Positions 43,224 to 52,233 are shown, counted from the stretch's first letter. The stretch: DNA of 64,000 bases from Microbacterium sp. LWO14-1.2 (GCF_038397715.1 NZ_CP151633.1:1488001-1552000), one strand, 5' to 3'. Notes: generated by a model from the sequence alone, not told the origin. A program made the numbers and translations.

Positions 43224-43994
43224 ATGCAGCCGCTCGTCGCCCCCGCGCCAGCCCTCGACCCGGCGGAGCTCGTCCGCACCGCCCGTCATGCCGTGCTCGC
43301 GGGCATCGGCGAGGAAGGGCAGCGGCGGCTCGCGGCATCCCGGGTCGTGGTGGTCGGCGCCGGCGGCGTGGGTTCCCCCGTGCTCCTCGCGCTCGCGGCC
43401 GCCGGGGTCGGCACGATCACCGTGATCGACGACGACGTCGTGGAGCTCACGAACCTGCAGCGGCAGCTCGCGCACCGCGCGCAAGACGTCGGCACCGCGA
43501 AGACGGTCTCCGCCGAGCGGGCCATCACGGCTCTGTCGCCCGGCGCGGTGGTGGTGCCGCAGACCGTGCGGCTCGACGCCGCGAACGCGACCGGCCTCTT
43601 CGAGGGCGCCGACGTGGTGGTCGACACGAGCGACTCGTTCAGCACGCGGCGCGACGTGGCCGCCGCGGCGGAGGCTCTCGGCATCCCTCTGGTGTGGGGA
43701 GCCGTGCAGGAGTGGCACGCGCAGGCGACCGTGTTCTGGTCGGCTCCGCCCGCCGGTCACGCGCCGGTCGTGCTGGCCGACCTCTTCCCGATCGGCACCG
43801 AGGGCGAACCGCCGAGCTGCGCCCAGGTCGGGGTGCTCGGGGCGCTGTGCGTGCAGGTCGGCGGGATCCTCGCCGGCGAGGTCGTGAAGCTCGTCACCGG
43901 CGCCGGCGAACCGCTGCTCGGCCGCCTCGCCGTGATCGACGCGCTCGCCGCCCGACAGCACGAGATCGCGATCCGTCCGGCGGTGACCGCATGA
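43224..43994 (+). CDS. moeB: Molybdopterin-synthase adenylyltransferase MoeB/ThiF family
   Basis: The 256-residue E1-like enzyme adenylates the C-terminal Gly of MoaD. It has the nucleotide site VVVVGAGGVGSPVLLALAAA, the acid/Arg segment DDDVVELTNLQRQLAH, and VVDTSDSFSTRRDVAAAAEA. It lacks the rhodanese domain of MoeZ. It is the first gene of a four-gene Moco operon and overlaps moeA by four bases. The presence of moaD in the same operon supports MoeB rather than ThiF. Confidence 0.9.
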   Translation: MQPLVAPAPALDPAELVRTARHAVLAGIGEEGQRRLAASRVVVVGAGGVGSPVLLALAAAGVGTITVIDDDVVELTNLQRQLAHRAQDVGTAKTVSAERAITALSPGAVVVPQTVRLDAANATGLFEGADVVVDTSDSFSTRRDVAAAAEALGIPLVWGAVQEWHAQATVFWSAPPAGHAPVVLADLFPIGTEGEPPSCAQVGVLGALCVQVGGILAGEVVKLVTGAGEPLLGRLAVIDALAARQHEIAIRPAVTA

Positions 43995-45223
43995 GCGCCC
44001 GCCGCACGGTCGAGGAACAGCTCGCGCGGGTGCTCGACGCCGTGCGGACGCTCGACGTCGAGCAGGTCGCGCTGCAGGATGCCGCCGGTCGCACCCTCGC
44101 TGCCGATGCCACCGCCGCCCACGACATCCCGCTGTTCGACAACTCCGCGATGGACGGGTTCGCCGTGCGCGCGCAGGACGTGTCCGGCGCATCGGCGGCC
44201 ACACCGGTGACGCTGCGTGTGATCGCCGACCTGCCGGCCGGCGTGGCGGACGACCCCGCACTCGGCGCCGGCGAGGCCGCGCGGATCATGACCGGGTCTC
44301 CGGCGCCGACCGCCGCCGACGCGATCGTGCCCTTCGAGGACACCGCGGGCGGACTCGCCGATTCACTGGGCGAGGTGCAGGTGCTGCGCGCACCGGCACC
44401 GGGTGCGTTCGTGCGGCGCCGCGGCGCCGACCTGCGCGCGGGCGACACCGTGGTCCACGCGGGCGAGCGCCTGGGCGCCTTCCAGCTCGCCGCGGCCGTC
44501 GCGGCCGGCATCGACCGGGTCTCCGTGACACGCGCTCCGCGCGTCGCCGTCGTCTCGACCGGCAGCGAGCTGCTCGCCCCCGGCGAGACTCCCACGCGCG
44601 GGCGGATCCCGGATTCCAACGGCCCTCTGCTGCAGCAGCTCGTGGCGGATGCCGACGCCGACGTCATCCTCGTGGCGCGTGTCGCCGACGAGGCGGATGC
44701 CGTCGCCGCCGTTACCGCCGACGCCGTCTCGCGCGGGGCCGACGTCATCGTCTTCACGGGCGGCGTGAGCGCGGGGGCATACGAGCCGGTGCGCGGCGCC
44801 TTCGACGGCCGCGGAGAGGTGGAGTTCGCGAGCGTCGCCATGCAGCCGGGCAAACCGCAGGCGTTCGGCGCCCTCGGGTCGGGGACGCTCGTCTTCGGCC
44901 TCCCCGGCAACCCGGTGAGCGTGGCCGTGTCGTTCGAGGTCTTCGTGCGGCCGGCGCTGCTGGCACTGCAGGGGCGCGCCGAGATCCACCGTCCGCACGC
45001 GTCGTTCACCGCCGGCGCCGACTGGACCACACCGCCGGGACGCCGTCAGTACCTGCCCGCCGTGGTCGACCTCGCGACCCGCACCGTTCGGCCGGCGACC
45101 GCGGGCGGATCCGGCTCGCACCTCGCCGGGGGCCTCGCCCGCGCACACGCCTTCGCGATCGTGCCCGCAGAGGTCGAGCGCGTCGCCGTGGGCGACCCGA
45201 TCGATGTCATGCTGGTCGGATGA
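43991..45223 (+). CDS. moeA: Molybdopterin molybdenumtransferase MoeA
   Basis: The 410-residue enzyme inserts molybdate into MPT-AMP. It has the MoeA marks IPLFDNSAMDGFAVRAQD, GEAARIMTGSPAPTAADAIV, VVSTGSELLAPGE and GVSAGAYEPV, and VFGLPGNPVSVAVSFEVF near the C-terminal domain. The start at 43991 overlaps the moeB stop (ATGA) and its stop overlaps moaC. Confidence 0.95.
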   Translation: MSARRTVEEQLARVLDAVRTLDVEQVALQDAAGRTLAADATAAHDIPLFDNSAMDGFAVRAQDVSGASAATPVTLRVIADLPAGVADDPALGAGEAARIMTGSPAPTAADAIVPFEDTAGGLADSLGEVQVLRAPAPGAFVRRRGADLRAGDTVVHAGERLGAFQLAAAVAAGIDRVSVTRAPRVAVVSTGSELLAPGETPTRGRIPDSNGPLLQQLVADADADVILVARVADEADAVAAVTADAVSRGADVIVFTGGVSAGAYEPVRGAFDGRGEVEFASVAMQPGKPQAFGALGSGTLVFGLPGNPVSVAVSFEVFVRPALLALQGRAEIHRPHASFTAGADWTTPPGRRQYLPAVVDLATRTVRPATAGGSGSHLAGGLARAHAFAIVPAEVERVAVGDPIDVMLVG

Positions 45224-45699
45224 GCTTCCCGCATCTCGACGCGTCAGGGCGCGCGCACATGGTCGACGTGACCGGCAAGCAGCCGACGGTCCGCACCGCC
45301 ACCGCTCGCGGGTTCGTGCGCTGCAGCCCCGAGGTCGTCACCGCGCTGCGCGACGGCACCGCACCGAAGGGCGACGTGCTCGCGGTCGCCCGCATCGCCG
45401 GCATCCAGGCGGCGAAGTCGACGCCCTCGCTCCTGCCCCTCGCCCACGTGATCGGCGTGCACCGCGCGAGCGTCGAGCTCGACATCGTCGACGACGGGGT
45501 GCACGTCGAGGCGACGGTCGGGACCGCCGACCGCACCGGCGTCGAGATGGAGGCGCTGACCGCGGTGTCGGTCGCCGCCCTCGCCGTCGTCGACATGATC
45601 AAGGGGCTCGACCGCTCGGTCGTGATCGAAGACGTGCGCATCGTGGCGAAGTCGGGCGGTCGTTCCGGCGACTGGGTGCGCGAGGGAGAGACACGATGA
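45220..45699 (+). CDS. moaC: Cyclic pyranopterin monophosphate synthase MoaC
   Basis: The 159-residue enzyme follows MoaA in Moco synthesis. It shows FPHLDASGRAHMVDVTGK, LPLAHVIGVHRASVELD, GVEMEALTAVSVAALAVVDM with the catalytic region, and KSGGRSGDW at the end. It is coupled to moeA and moaD by four-base overlaps. Confidence 0.95.
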   Translation: MSFPHLDASGRAHMVDVTGKQPTVRTATARGFVRCSPEVVTALRDGTAPKGDVLAVARIAGIQAAKSTPSLLPLAHVIGVHRASVELDIVDDGVHVEATVGTADRTGVEMEALTAVSVAALAVVDMIKGLDRSVVIEDVRIVAKSGGRSGDWVREGETR

Positions 45700-45929
45700 C
45701 CCGCGTGCGCTACTTCGCCGCGGCCGCCGAAGCCGCGGGGACGGATGCCGAGGAGCGGTCGGAGCAGACGCTGGACGAGCTCCGCGCCGCCGTCGTCGCC
45801 GACCATCCGGCTCTCGGCGGGATCCTGCCGCGGTGCGCCGTGCTCGTCGACGGCGTGCGCAGCGACGACGACCGCGCGCTCGGCGACGCGCTGCTCGTCG
45901 ACGTGCTGCCGCCCTTCGCCGGCGGCTGA
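45696..45929 (+). CDS. moaD: Molybdopterin synthase small subunit MoaD
   Basis: The 77-residue ubiquitin-like sulfur carrier ends in the functional diglycine (LPPFAGG). RVRYFAAAAEAAGTDAE at the start is typical. It overlaps moaC (ATGA) and ends the operon; moaE is convergent beyond a repeat block rather than in the same operon. Confidence 0.93.
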   Translation: MTRVRYFAAAAEAAGTDAEERSEQTLDELRAAVVADHPALGGILPRCAVLVDGVRSDDDRALGDALLVDVLPPFAGG

Positions 45930-45935
45930 GGCGCG

Positions 45936-46084
45936 TCGTCTCGGTCGCTGCGCTCCGTCGCTCAGCTCCGGCCGACGTTGCCGACCCACCCCCTTACTCG
46001 CGAGCCACCCCCGTAAACACGGTGCGCAGAGGGGTGGCTCGCGCACGAAGGGGTGGCTCGCGCACAAAGGGGTGGCTCGGCGGG
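45936..46084. repeat. Family F fragment plus family A repeat, copy 5
   Basis: A short family F-like piece (GTCTCGGTCGCTGCGCTCCG, 45938 onward) is followed by direct family A units (GACCCACCCCCTTACTCGCG and GAGCCACCCCCGT), a loop with AAACACGGTGCG, and three inverted units GGGGTGGCTCG. The block fills most of the 197-bp space between the convergent moaD and moaE genes. Confidence 0.75.
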
Positions 46085-46126
46085 AAGGGGCGACGCGGGA
46101 AGAGGCGAGCCAGGCGCGACCCGACG

Positions 46127-46567
46127 TCAGCCGCCGATGCCCTTCCAGAGCGTCGAGCCGTCGGACTCCAGCTGGCGCTTCCACACCGGCAGGTCGCGCT
46201 TGATGTCTTCGATCACGGCACGGCACACCTCGAACGCCTCGGCGCGGTGCTCCGCGGCGACGGCGATGATCACCGCGGCATCCCCGACGCCGAGCCGGCC
46301 GATCCGATGGCTGACGGCGACGTCGACGCGCGCCGAGCCCACGGCATCCGCTCCCGCCTTCTCGGCGATCGACCGCAGCACGGCCTCGGCGTCGGGATGC
46401 GCGCTGTACTCGAGGCCGACGACGGGGGTGTCGGCATCGGGATCGTTGTCGCGCACACGGCCGATGAAGGTCGTGACGCCGCCGAGCGCCGGATGCTCGA
46501 CCGCACGCAGATGCGCGTCGACATCGAGCGGCTGCTCCGAGATCGCTGCCAGCTGGACTGTGTTCAT
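46127..46567 (-). CDS. moaE: Molybdopterin synthase large subunit MoaE
   Basis: The 146-residue subunit joins MoaD to convert cPMP into molybdopterin. It shows GGVTTFIGRVRDNDPDAD, YSAHPDAEAVLRSIAEKA, ISHRIGRLGVGDAAVII (as VSHRIGRLGVGD) and the C-terminal LPVWKRQLESDGSTLWKG. It starts on the last base of the mogA stop region, so the two are coupled. Confidence 0.95.
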   Translation of the reverse strand: MNTVQLAAISEQPLDVDAHLRAVEHPALGGVTTFIGRVRDNDPDADTPVVGLEYSAHPDAEAVLRSIAEKAGADAVGSARVDVAVSHRIGRLGVGDAAVIIAVAAEHRAEAFEVCRAVIEDIKRDLPVWKRQLESDGSTLWKGIGG

Positions 46568-47052
46568 CAGTGGTCCCCTCCGTCGACCTGATCCACGATG
46601 TGCCGGGCGACGCCCAGCACGATCGGCACCCCGGATGCGACGGCACGCGTCGAGCCGGGAAGATTCACGACGAGGGCGCCTGCCGGGTCGACGACGCCGG
46701 CGAGTCCGCGCGACAGCACCGACAGCGGGGTGTCGGCGAGCCCGCTGCGGCGGAGCTCCTCGGAGACGCCGGGCAGCTCCCTGGTGATGACCTGCCGCGT
46801 CCCCTCGGGGGTCAGGTCGCGCGGTGCGACACCGGTGCCGCCCGTGGTCACGATGAGCCGCACGCCCCGTGCGACGGCGCGACGCAGCGCGTCGGCGACC
46901 GACTCCGCTCCGTCGGCGATGATCTCGGCATCCGGGCAGTGCCACCCGGCATCCCGCAGCAGGCCGACGGCGATCGGACCGCCGCGGTCCTCGCGCTCCC
47001 CTGCGAACGACCGATCAGACACGGTGATCACACACGCGGGGAGCGACGTCAT
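46567..47052 (-). CDS. mogA: Molybdopterin adenylyltransferase MogA/MoaB
   Basis: The 161-residue enzyme adenylates MPT before metal insertion. It contains CVITVSDRSFAGEREDRGGP, LIVTTGGTGVAPRDLTPEGT and VVNLPGSTRAVASGVPIVLG. A TAGGGT -10 box ends 6 nt before the ATG, suggesting a leaderless mogA-moaE transcript. Confidence 0.94.
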   Translation of the reverse strand: MTSLPACVITVSDRSFAGEREDRGGPIAVGLLRDAGWHCPDAEIIADGAESVADALRRAVARGVRLIVTTGGTGVAPRDLTPEGTRQVITRELPGVSEELRRSGLADTPLSVLSRGLAGVVDPAGALVVNLPGSTRAVASGVPIVLGVARHIVDQVDGGDH

Positions 47053-47090
47053 GGCTCCACCCTAGGGGCAGGCCATCGGCCACGCACGGA

Positions 47091-48659
47091 TCAGGCGACC
47101 CGGATCAGCGACCGCTGCCAGCCTGTCGACCCGTCGGGGGCGATGGGCGCGCGGTCCTCGATCTGCAGGTCGCCGTTCTTGTTGACGGCGCGCACGGCCA
47201 CGTAGTGGGTTCCGGGGGTCGCGTCCCACTCGAGGAACCACTGCACCCAGGTGTTCTCGTTCACGGGCGCCGAGAGGGTCGCAGGGGTCCAGTCCCCGTT
47301 GTCGATGCTGACCTCGACGCGCTCGATGCCCACCGTCTGAGCCCAGGCGACACCGGCGATCGCGATCCTGCCCGCGTCGACCGCCGCGCCGAGTTTGGGG
47401 GTGTCGATGCGCGACGAGAACTTGATCGGTGCCTCCGCGCTGTATCCGCGAGGGGTCCAGTAGGCCTCGTCCTTCTCGAACGTCGTGACCTTGAGCTCGG
47501 TGACCCACTTCGTCGCCGACACGTAGCCGTAGAGGCCGGGCACGACCATCCGCACGGGGAAGCCGTGCTCGGGCGGCAGCGGCTCGCCGTTCATGGCCAC
47601 CGCGAAGATCGCGTCGAGGTTGTCGTCGGTCAGGGCCGACAGCGGCGTGCTGGCCGTGTAGCCGTCGACGCTCTTCGAGAGCACCATGTCGGCATCCCCC
47701 TTCACGCCCGCCTTCTTCAGCACGTCGCGCACCGGCACGCCGAGCCACTTGGCGTTTCCGACGAGCTCGCCGCCGACCTCGTTCGACACGCAGGTCAGGG
47801 TGATGACGTACTCGTCGAGGCCCATGTCGAGCAGGTCCTGGAAGCTGATCTCGACCCGCTCGTCGACCATGCCGTCGATCACGAGCCGCCAGGTGTCGGG
47901 GTCGACCGTGGGCACGGTCAGGGCCGTGTCGACGCGGTAGAAGTCCTTGTTCGGGGTGAACAGGGGGCTGATGCCCTTGATGTCGAGCTCAGCGCCGTCC
48001 GGGATCGTGACGGTCGAGTTCGGCTTCGGCAGCTTGAGGTTGTCGCGGATTGCCTCGACCGAGGTCACCGCCATGCTCACGGCGCGCGAGGCGACGCCGA
48101 CGAGGACGGCGGATGCTCCGGCGATGCCGGCGAGCAGGAAGAACTGGCGACGGCCCATCGCCTTCGGCGCCTCTTCGCCGTCGGCGGGAACGGCCGCGGC
48201 CTTCCAGGTGCGCAGGCGCCGCGACAGCATCACGAGGATGACCGCGCCGGCGGCGGCTCCGAGCAGCGGGGGCAGGAAGCCGAGGGGGCTGACTCCGGCG
48301 CGCGTCACGACCGCGGCGGTAGAAAGCGCACCGGCGATCACGATGACGACCACGCCGAGCGGCGGACGCACGTACTCGAGGATGCCGCCGACCGCCGATG
48401 CGATCACGACGGCCAGACCGAGGCCCGCGAGCAGGGCGATCTTGTCGTATTCGCCGAAGGTCGCGATCGCGAACTCCTTGAACGGCTGCGGCACGATGTC
48501 GATGACGAACCCGCCGACCGCGAGCACGGGGCTCGCCGACCGCGCGAGGATCAGGGCGAACAGCTCGGCGACCGCGAGGAACACCGCCCCGCTGACGAGT
48601 CCTGCCAGGGCGGCCCAGACGAAGAACCGCTTGCCTCCCTGCGTGCTGCGCTGCGCCAT
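47091..48659 (-). CDS. Membrane-anchored sulfite-oxidase-family molybdoenzyme
   Basis: The 522-residue protein has four N-terminal membrane helices, then a signal-like helix behind MGRRQFFLLAGIAG, and the extracytoplasmic molybdopterin domain: PLFTPNKDFYRVDTALTVP, the Mo-ligand Cys in ITLTCVSNEVGG, GFPVRMVVPGLYGYVSATKW, and a C-terminal dimerisation domain (WAQTVGIERVEVSIDNGDW). GGAGGAGTG precedes the ATG at 48659. The family uses Mo-molybdopterin without a nucleotide and oxidises sulfite or reduces oxidised groups; the substrate is not certain. It lies next to mogA-moaE. Confidence 0.9.
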   Translation of the reverse strand: MAQRSTQGGKRFFVWAALAGLVSGAVFLAVAELFALILARSASPVLAVGGFVIDIVPQPFKEFAIATFGEYDKIALLAGLGLAVVIASAVGGILEYVRPPLGVVVIVIAGALSTAAVVTRAGVSPLGFLPPLLGAAAGAVILVMLSRRLRTWKAAAVPADGEEAPKAMGRRQFFLLAGIAGASAVLVGVASRAVSMAVTSVEAIRDNLKLPKPNSTVTIPDGAELDIKGISPLFTPNKDFYRVDTALTVPTVDPDTWRLVIDGMVDERVEISFQDLLDMGLDEYVITLTCVSNEVGGELVGNAKWLGVPVRDVLKKAGVKGDADMVLSKSVDGYTASTPLSALTDDNLDAIFAVAMNGEPLPPEHGFPVRMVVPGLYGYVSATKWVTELKVTTFEKDEAYWTPRGYSAEAPIKFSSRIDTPKLGAAVDAGRIAIAGVAWAQTVGIERVEVSIDNGDWTPATLSAPVNENTWVQWFLEWDATPGTHYVAVRAVNKNGDLQIEDRAPIAPDGSTGWQRSLIRVA

Positions 48660-48720
48660 GATGCACTCCTCCACCGTGTGTCTCACTCTGTTCGGAGCGG
48701 ACGCAGGATCGGATGCCGCG

Positions 48721-48803
48721 GCAACTTCTGCGGCCACGGCGAAGTTCTGCGGCCGCGAGCCGCGCTATTGGCCGCACAAGCGCGCCGAGGCCGCAGAAGT
48801 TGC
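48721..48803. repeat. Family E nested palindrome, copy 2
   Basis: GCAACTTCTGCGGCC (48721-48735) pairs exactly with 48789-48803, and an inner TTCTGCGGCC (48745-48754) faces GGCCGCACAA (48770-48779). It lies upstream of the sulfite-oxidase-like gene and downstream of the alarmone synthetase gene. Confidence 0.85.
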
Positions 48804-48828
48804 ACGGCCGGGCCGCCGACCCGCGGGG

Positions 48829-49527
48829 TCAGACCTGCACGACGTGCGGGGGCGGAGGCGGAGGAAGCTCCCGCTGAGGGACGCCGTGCGCCTCGCGGTG
48901 CAGACGCTCCATGCGGCTGTCGAGCTCGGCGGCGGCCTCTGCGGCATCCGTCAGACTGTCGACGAGGTGCGACGGCACCCGGTTCGAGAACTTGTAGTAG
49001 ATCTTGTGCTCGAGGCTGGCCCAGAAGTCCATGGCGATGGTGCGGAACTGCACCTCGACGGGCACCGACAGAGCGCCGGTCGAGAGGAAGACGGGCACCT
49101 CGATGATCGCGTGCAGGCTCTTGTAGCCGTTGTCCTTCGGCTGGGCGATGTAGTCCTTCACCGTGCGCACCGTGACGTCGTCCTGCGCGGTGAGCAGGTC
49201 GAAGAGACGGTAGACGTCGGCGACGAAGCTGCAGGTGACGCGCACTCCGGCGATGTCGGTGATCTCGGCGCGGATGCGCTCGAAGTCGGGTTCCTCGATG
49301 CCCTTGCGGGCGATCTTCTCGACGATGCTGTCCGGCGTCTTCAGGCGGCTCTTGACGTGCTCGATCGGGTTGTACGAGTGGTGGTGCGTGAACTCGTCGC
49401 GGAGGATGCCGATCTTCGTCTCGACCTCCCGCATCCCGAACTCGTACTCCCGCAGGAAACGCTGGAACTCGTCACGGAGCTCCCGAGTCTGCTGTATCGC
49501 GTCATCGGTGACCTGGAGGGACGTCAT
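48829..49527 (-). CDS. Small alarmone synthetase (RelA/SpoT-domain GTP pyrophosphokinase, RelQ-like)
   Basis: The 232-residue protein carries only the synthetase domain of the RSH superfamily: YNPIEHVKSRLKTPDSIVEK, DIAGVRVTCSFVADVYRL, DYIAQPKDNGYKSLHAIIEV, and VEVQFRTIAMDFWASLEHK. No hydrolase, TGS or ACT domain is present. It would make (p)ppGpp under stress independently of the ribosome. The C-terminus ends in a Pro-rich tail. TAACGT lies 7 nt before the ATG, so it is probably leaderless. Confidence 0.93.
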   Translation of the reverse strand: MTSLQVTDDAIQQTRELRDEFQRFLREYEFGMREVETKIGILRDEFTHHHSYNPIEHVKSRLKTPDSIVEKIARKGIEEPDFERIRAEITDIAGVRVTCSFVADVYRLFDLLTAQDDVTVRTVKDYIAQPKDNGYKSLHAIIEVPVFLSTGALSVPVEVQFRTIAMDFWASLEHKIYYKFSNRVPSHLVDSLTDAAEAAAELDSRMERLHREAHGVPQRELPPPPPPHVVQV

Positions 49528-49618
49528 GGCTCCGACGTTACGCGTCCGTGATCGGAAAGGGCTGTGGATCTTCCATGGCGCGTGTCGCACCCCGCTTGAC
49601 CCGGTCTCGGCACCCGTC

Positions 49619-49624
49619 TAGAAC
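49619..49624 (+). promoter_or_regulatory. Possible -10 box of the NTF2-like gene
   Basis: TAGAAC ends 7 nt before the ATG at 49632; the last base departs from the TANNNT pattern seen elsewhere. Confidence 0.3.
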
Positions 49625-49631
49625 GGAGCAC

Positions 49632-49991
49632 ATGACGAGCGCAGGCGAGAAGTGGACAGAGGCGTACATCGAGGCGTGGCGGTCGAACGACCCGGAGCAG
49701 ATCGGCGCGCTGTTCACCGACGACGCGCGCTATCTGACCAGTCCCGACGCGGAGCCGCGCGTGGGACGTGACGCGATCGTCGCCGGATGGCTCGACGATC
49801 TCGACAACCCCGGATCATGGTCGTTCGACTGGTGGATCGTCCGCGAGGATGCCGGATTCGTGGCCGTCGAGGGCCGCACGAAGTACCCCGCGGAGCGCGA
49901 CTACCTCAACCTCTGGATCGTGCGACTGGATGCCGAGGGCAGGGCGACCGAGTTCACCGAGTGGTACATGCCCCGTCCGCACCAGGACTGA
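49632..49991 (+). CDS. SnoaL/NTF2-like protein
   Basis: The 119-residue protein has the cone-shaped NTF2 pattern: a first helix (WTEAYIEAWRSNDPEQIGAL), FTDDARYLTSPDAEP, a GRDAIVAGWLDDL helix and closing strands (GFVAVEGRTKY, LNLWIVRLDAEGRATEFTEW). Such proteins are enzymes or ligand binders with no single role. It is divergent to the alarmone synthetase gene. Confidence 0.8.
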   Translation: MTSAGEKWTEAYIEAWRSNDPEQIGALFTDDARYLTSPDAEPRVGRDAIVAGWLDDLDNPGSWSFDWWIVREDAGFVAVEGRTKYPAERDYLNLWIVRLDAEGRATEFTEWYMPRPHQD

Positions 49992-50003
49992 CACCGTGAC
50001 GGG

Positions 50004-50079
50004 CGTGAGGATTCCGTTAGGGAGGCACGACGCGCCGTAGGGATTCCGTGAGGATGACGTGAGGGAAGCGTCAGCGGGC
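50004..50079 (+). promoter_or_regulatory. 11-bp-phased direct repeats upstream of the KimA-type gene
   Basis: Copies of CGTNAGG-N4 begin at 50004 and 50015 and again at 50036, 50047, 50058 and 50069. The last four are exactly 11 bp apart (CGTAGGGATTC, CGTGAGGATGA, CGTGAGGGAAG, CGTCAGCGGGC). Direct repeats with one helical turn spacing are the usual binding pattern of OmpR-family response regulators. The same motif precedes the kdp operon at 54318-54372, which makes KdpE the likely binder. Confidence 0.7.
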
Positions 50080-50080
50080 G

Positions 50081-50086
50081 TAAAGT
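50081..50086 (+). promoter_or_regulatory. Possible -10 box of the KimA-type gene
   Basis: TAAAGT lies directly behind the last 11-bp repeat and 8 nt before the GTG at 50095, so the repeats take the place of a -35 element and the transcript would be leaderless. Confidence 0.45.
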
Positions 50087-50094
50087 CGCCGGAC

Positions 50095-52170
50095 GTGTCA
50101 GATGAATCACGCGAGAACACGGATGCTCCTCCGCTCGCCAAGCGCATCCTCATCGGCGAACCGCTGACGAGCCAGCAGGTCGACGATCAGCTGCTGCCCA
50201 AGAAGATGGCGCTGCCGATCTTCGCGTCGGATGCGCTGAGCTCCGTGGCCTACGCGCCGCAGGAGCTCGTGATGATCCTGCTCATCGGCGGTCTGACGTT
50301 CCTCTCCTTCACGCCGCTGGTCGCCACGGCGGTCGTCGTGCTGCTCATCGTGGTGGTGCTGAGCTACCGCCAGCTCATCAAGGCCTACCCGTCGGGGGGT
50401 GGCGACTACGAGGTCGCGTCGAAGAACCTCGGCGAGATCCCCGGCGTGATCGTGGCATCCGCTCTGCTCGTCGACTACATCCTCACGGTCGCGGTGTCGG
50501 TCGCGTCGGGTGTCGACAACATCATCTCCGCCGTGCCGGGACTCGACCCGTTCCGCGTCGAGCTCGCGGTCGGCTTCGTGATCCTCATCATCATCGTGAA
50601 CCTGCGCGGGGTCCGCGAGGCGTCGCTCGTGTTCGCGATCCCGACTTACGTGTTCATCGGGTCGGTCGGCTTCATGATCGTGACGGGTCTCATCCGCACG
50701 TTCCTCGGCGATGCGCCCGTGGCGTCGAGCGCCGAGTTCGCCGTGCACTCCGAAGACCTCGGCCAGGCGGCCGTGATCCTCCTGATCCTGCGCGCCTTCT
50801 CGAGCGGATGCTCCGCCCTCACCGGCGTCGAGGCCGTATCGAACGGCGTGCCCGCGTTCCGCACCCCGAAGATCCGCAACGCCCAGACCACCCTCGTGCT
50901 CATGGGGTCGATCGCGGCATGCCTGTTCGCCGGACTCACGGCGCTCGCACTGATCGCCGGCGTGCACTACGCCGAGAACCCCTGCGACCTGGTCGGCTTC
51001 GACTGCTCGAACCCGCAGCCGAGCCTCATGGCGCAGATCGCCTCCGCGACGTTCGGCGGCGGCAGCATCCTGTTCTTCATCATCCAGGCGGCGACCGCGT
51101 GCGTACTGCTGCTCGCCGCCAACACGGCGTTCAACGGGTTCCCGCTGCTCGGGTCGGTGCTCGCGCGCGACGGCTACGCGCCGAAGTCGCTGAACACCCG
51201 CGGCGACCGGCTCGTGTTCTCGAACGGCATGATCGTGCTCGGCATCGCCGCGATCGCCGTGCTCGTCGTGTTCCAGGCGCGGCTGACGACCCTCATCCAG
51301 CTCTACATCATCGGCGTCTTCGTGTCGTTCTCGCTCGGACAGATCGGCATGGTCAGACATTGGCGACGCGTCCTGCGCGGGCCGGCGGAGGACGCCAAGG
51401 ATGCCGGGATCGACGGCGCCTCGGCATCCGATCGCCGCTCGGCGAAGGTCGGGCTCGTGATCAACACGGCCGGCGCGATCCTCACGGTGCTCGTGCTGGT
51501 GATCGTGACGATCACGAAGTTCACGCACGGCGCGTACCTCGTGTTCTTCGCGATCCCGATCCTGGCGTTCCTGATGATGGGTGTGAAGCGGTACTACCGC
51601 GACGTCGAGCACGAGATCGCGATCGACGACACGACGAAGTTCGGCGCGACGGGCGACCTCGCCATCGTGCTCGTCAACCGTCTGCAGAAGCCCGTCGCGA
51701 AGGCCGTCGACTACGCGGTGGCCGCCAAGCACGACAAGACGATCGGACTGCACGTCGCCGTGGCATCCGATGACGTGGCCGAGCTGCAGCGCGAATGGCG
51801 CGACCACCTCGTGCCGATCCCGCTCGTGATCGTCGAGTCGCCCTACCGCGCCTTCGCGCAGCCGGTGGCGCAGTTCATCAAGCAGTACCGGGCGAAGCAC
51901 GGCGCGTCGGTCGTGACCGTGTACCTGCCGCAGTACATCGTGGGGCACTGGTGGGAGACGTTCCTGCACAACCGTCGCGCCCGCCGCATGGCCAATCAGC
52001 TCATGCTCGTGCACGGCGTGACGATCACGCTCGTGCCGTGGCTGCTCGACTCGTCGGAGCTCATCTACGGACGCCGGTCGCGTCCGCTGCCCGGCCAGGA
52101 GCGCGCCGGCCGCCCCGTGGTCGTGAGCGGTCGCCGGGCGCACCGGCCGGAGGGTCCGCCCGAGGCGTGA
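50095..52170 (+). CDS. kimA: KimA-type potassium transporter (APC superfamily)
   Basis: The protein has about 691 residues from GTG 50095; an in-frame GTG at 50059 lies inside the regulatory repeats and is less likely. The sequence matches the KimA (YdaO) family: KRILIGEPLTSQQ, LLPKKMALPIFASDALSSVA, SYRQLIKAYPSGGGDYEVAS, ALLVDYILTVAVSVASGVD. About 12 membrane helices are followed by a cytoplasmic domain of the KimA C-terminal type. KimA imports K+ with protons and is inhibited by c-di-AMP in Bacillus. No ydaO riboswitch is visible upstream. Confidence 0.88.
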   Translation: MSDESRENTDAPPLAKRILIGEPLTSQQVDDQLLPKKMALPIFASDALSSVAYAPQELVMILLIGGLTFLSFTPLVATAVVVLLIVVVLSYRQLIKAYPSGGGDYEVASKNLGEIPGVIVASALLVDYILTVAVSVASGVDNIISAVPGLDPFRVELAVGFVILIIIVNLRGVREASLVFAIPTYVFIGSVGFMIVTGLIRTFLGDAPVASSAEFAVHSEDLGQAAVILLILRAFSSGCSALTGVEAVSNGVPAFRTPKIRNAQTTLVLMGSIAACLFAGLTALALIAGVHYAENPCDLVGFDCSNPQPSLMAQIASATFGGGSILFFIIQAATACVLLLAANTAFNGFPLLGSVLARDGYAPKSLNTRGDRLVFSNGMIVLGIAAIAVLVVFQARLTTLIQLYIIGVFVSFSLGQIGMVRHWRRVLRGPAEDAKDAGIDGASASDRRSAKVGLVINTAGAILTVLVLVIVTITKFTHGAYLVFFAIPILAFLMMGVKRYYRDVEHEIAIDDTTKFGATGDLAIVLVNRLQKPVAKAVDYAVAAKHDKTIGLHVAVASDDVAELQREWRDHLVPIPLVIVESPYRAFAQPVAQFIKQYRAKHGASVVTVYLPQYIVGHWWETFLHNRRARRMANQLMLVHGVTITLVPWLLDSSELIYGRRSRPLPGQERAGRPVVVSGRRAHRPEGPPEA

Positions 52171-52233
52171 GCCGGGGCGCGCCTCGCTCCCACCCTCCTG
52201 CCTGCCTGCCTGCTGCGCCCGCCTGCCTGAGCA

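Noticed and set aside
49992..50094. A ydaO-type c-di-AMP riboswitch before the KimA-type gene
   Set aside because: The stretch is only about 100 bp, consists of 11-bp direct repeats without the needed paired elements, and the start appears leaderless.
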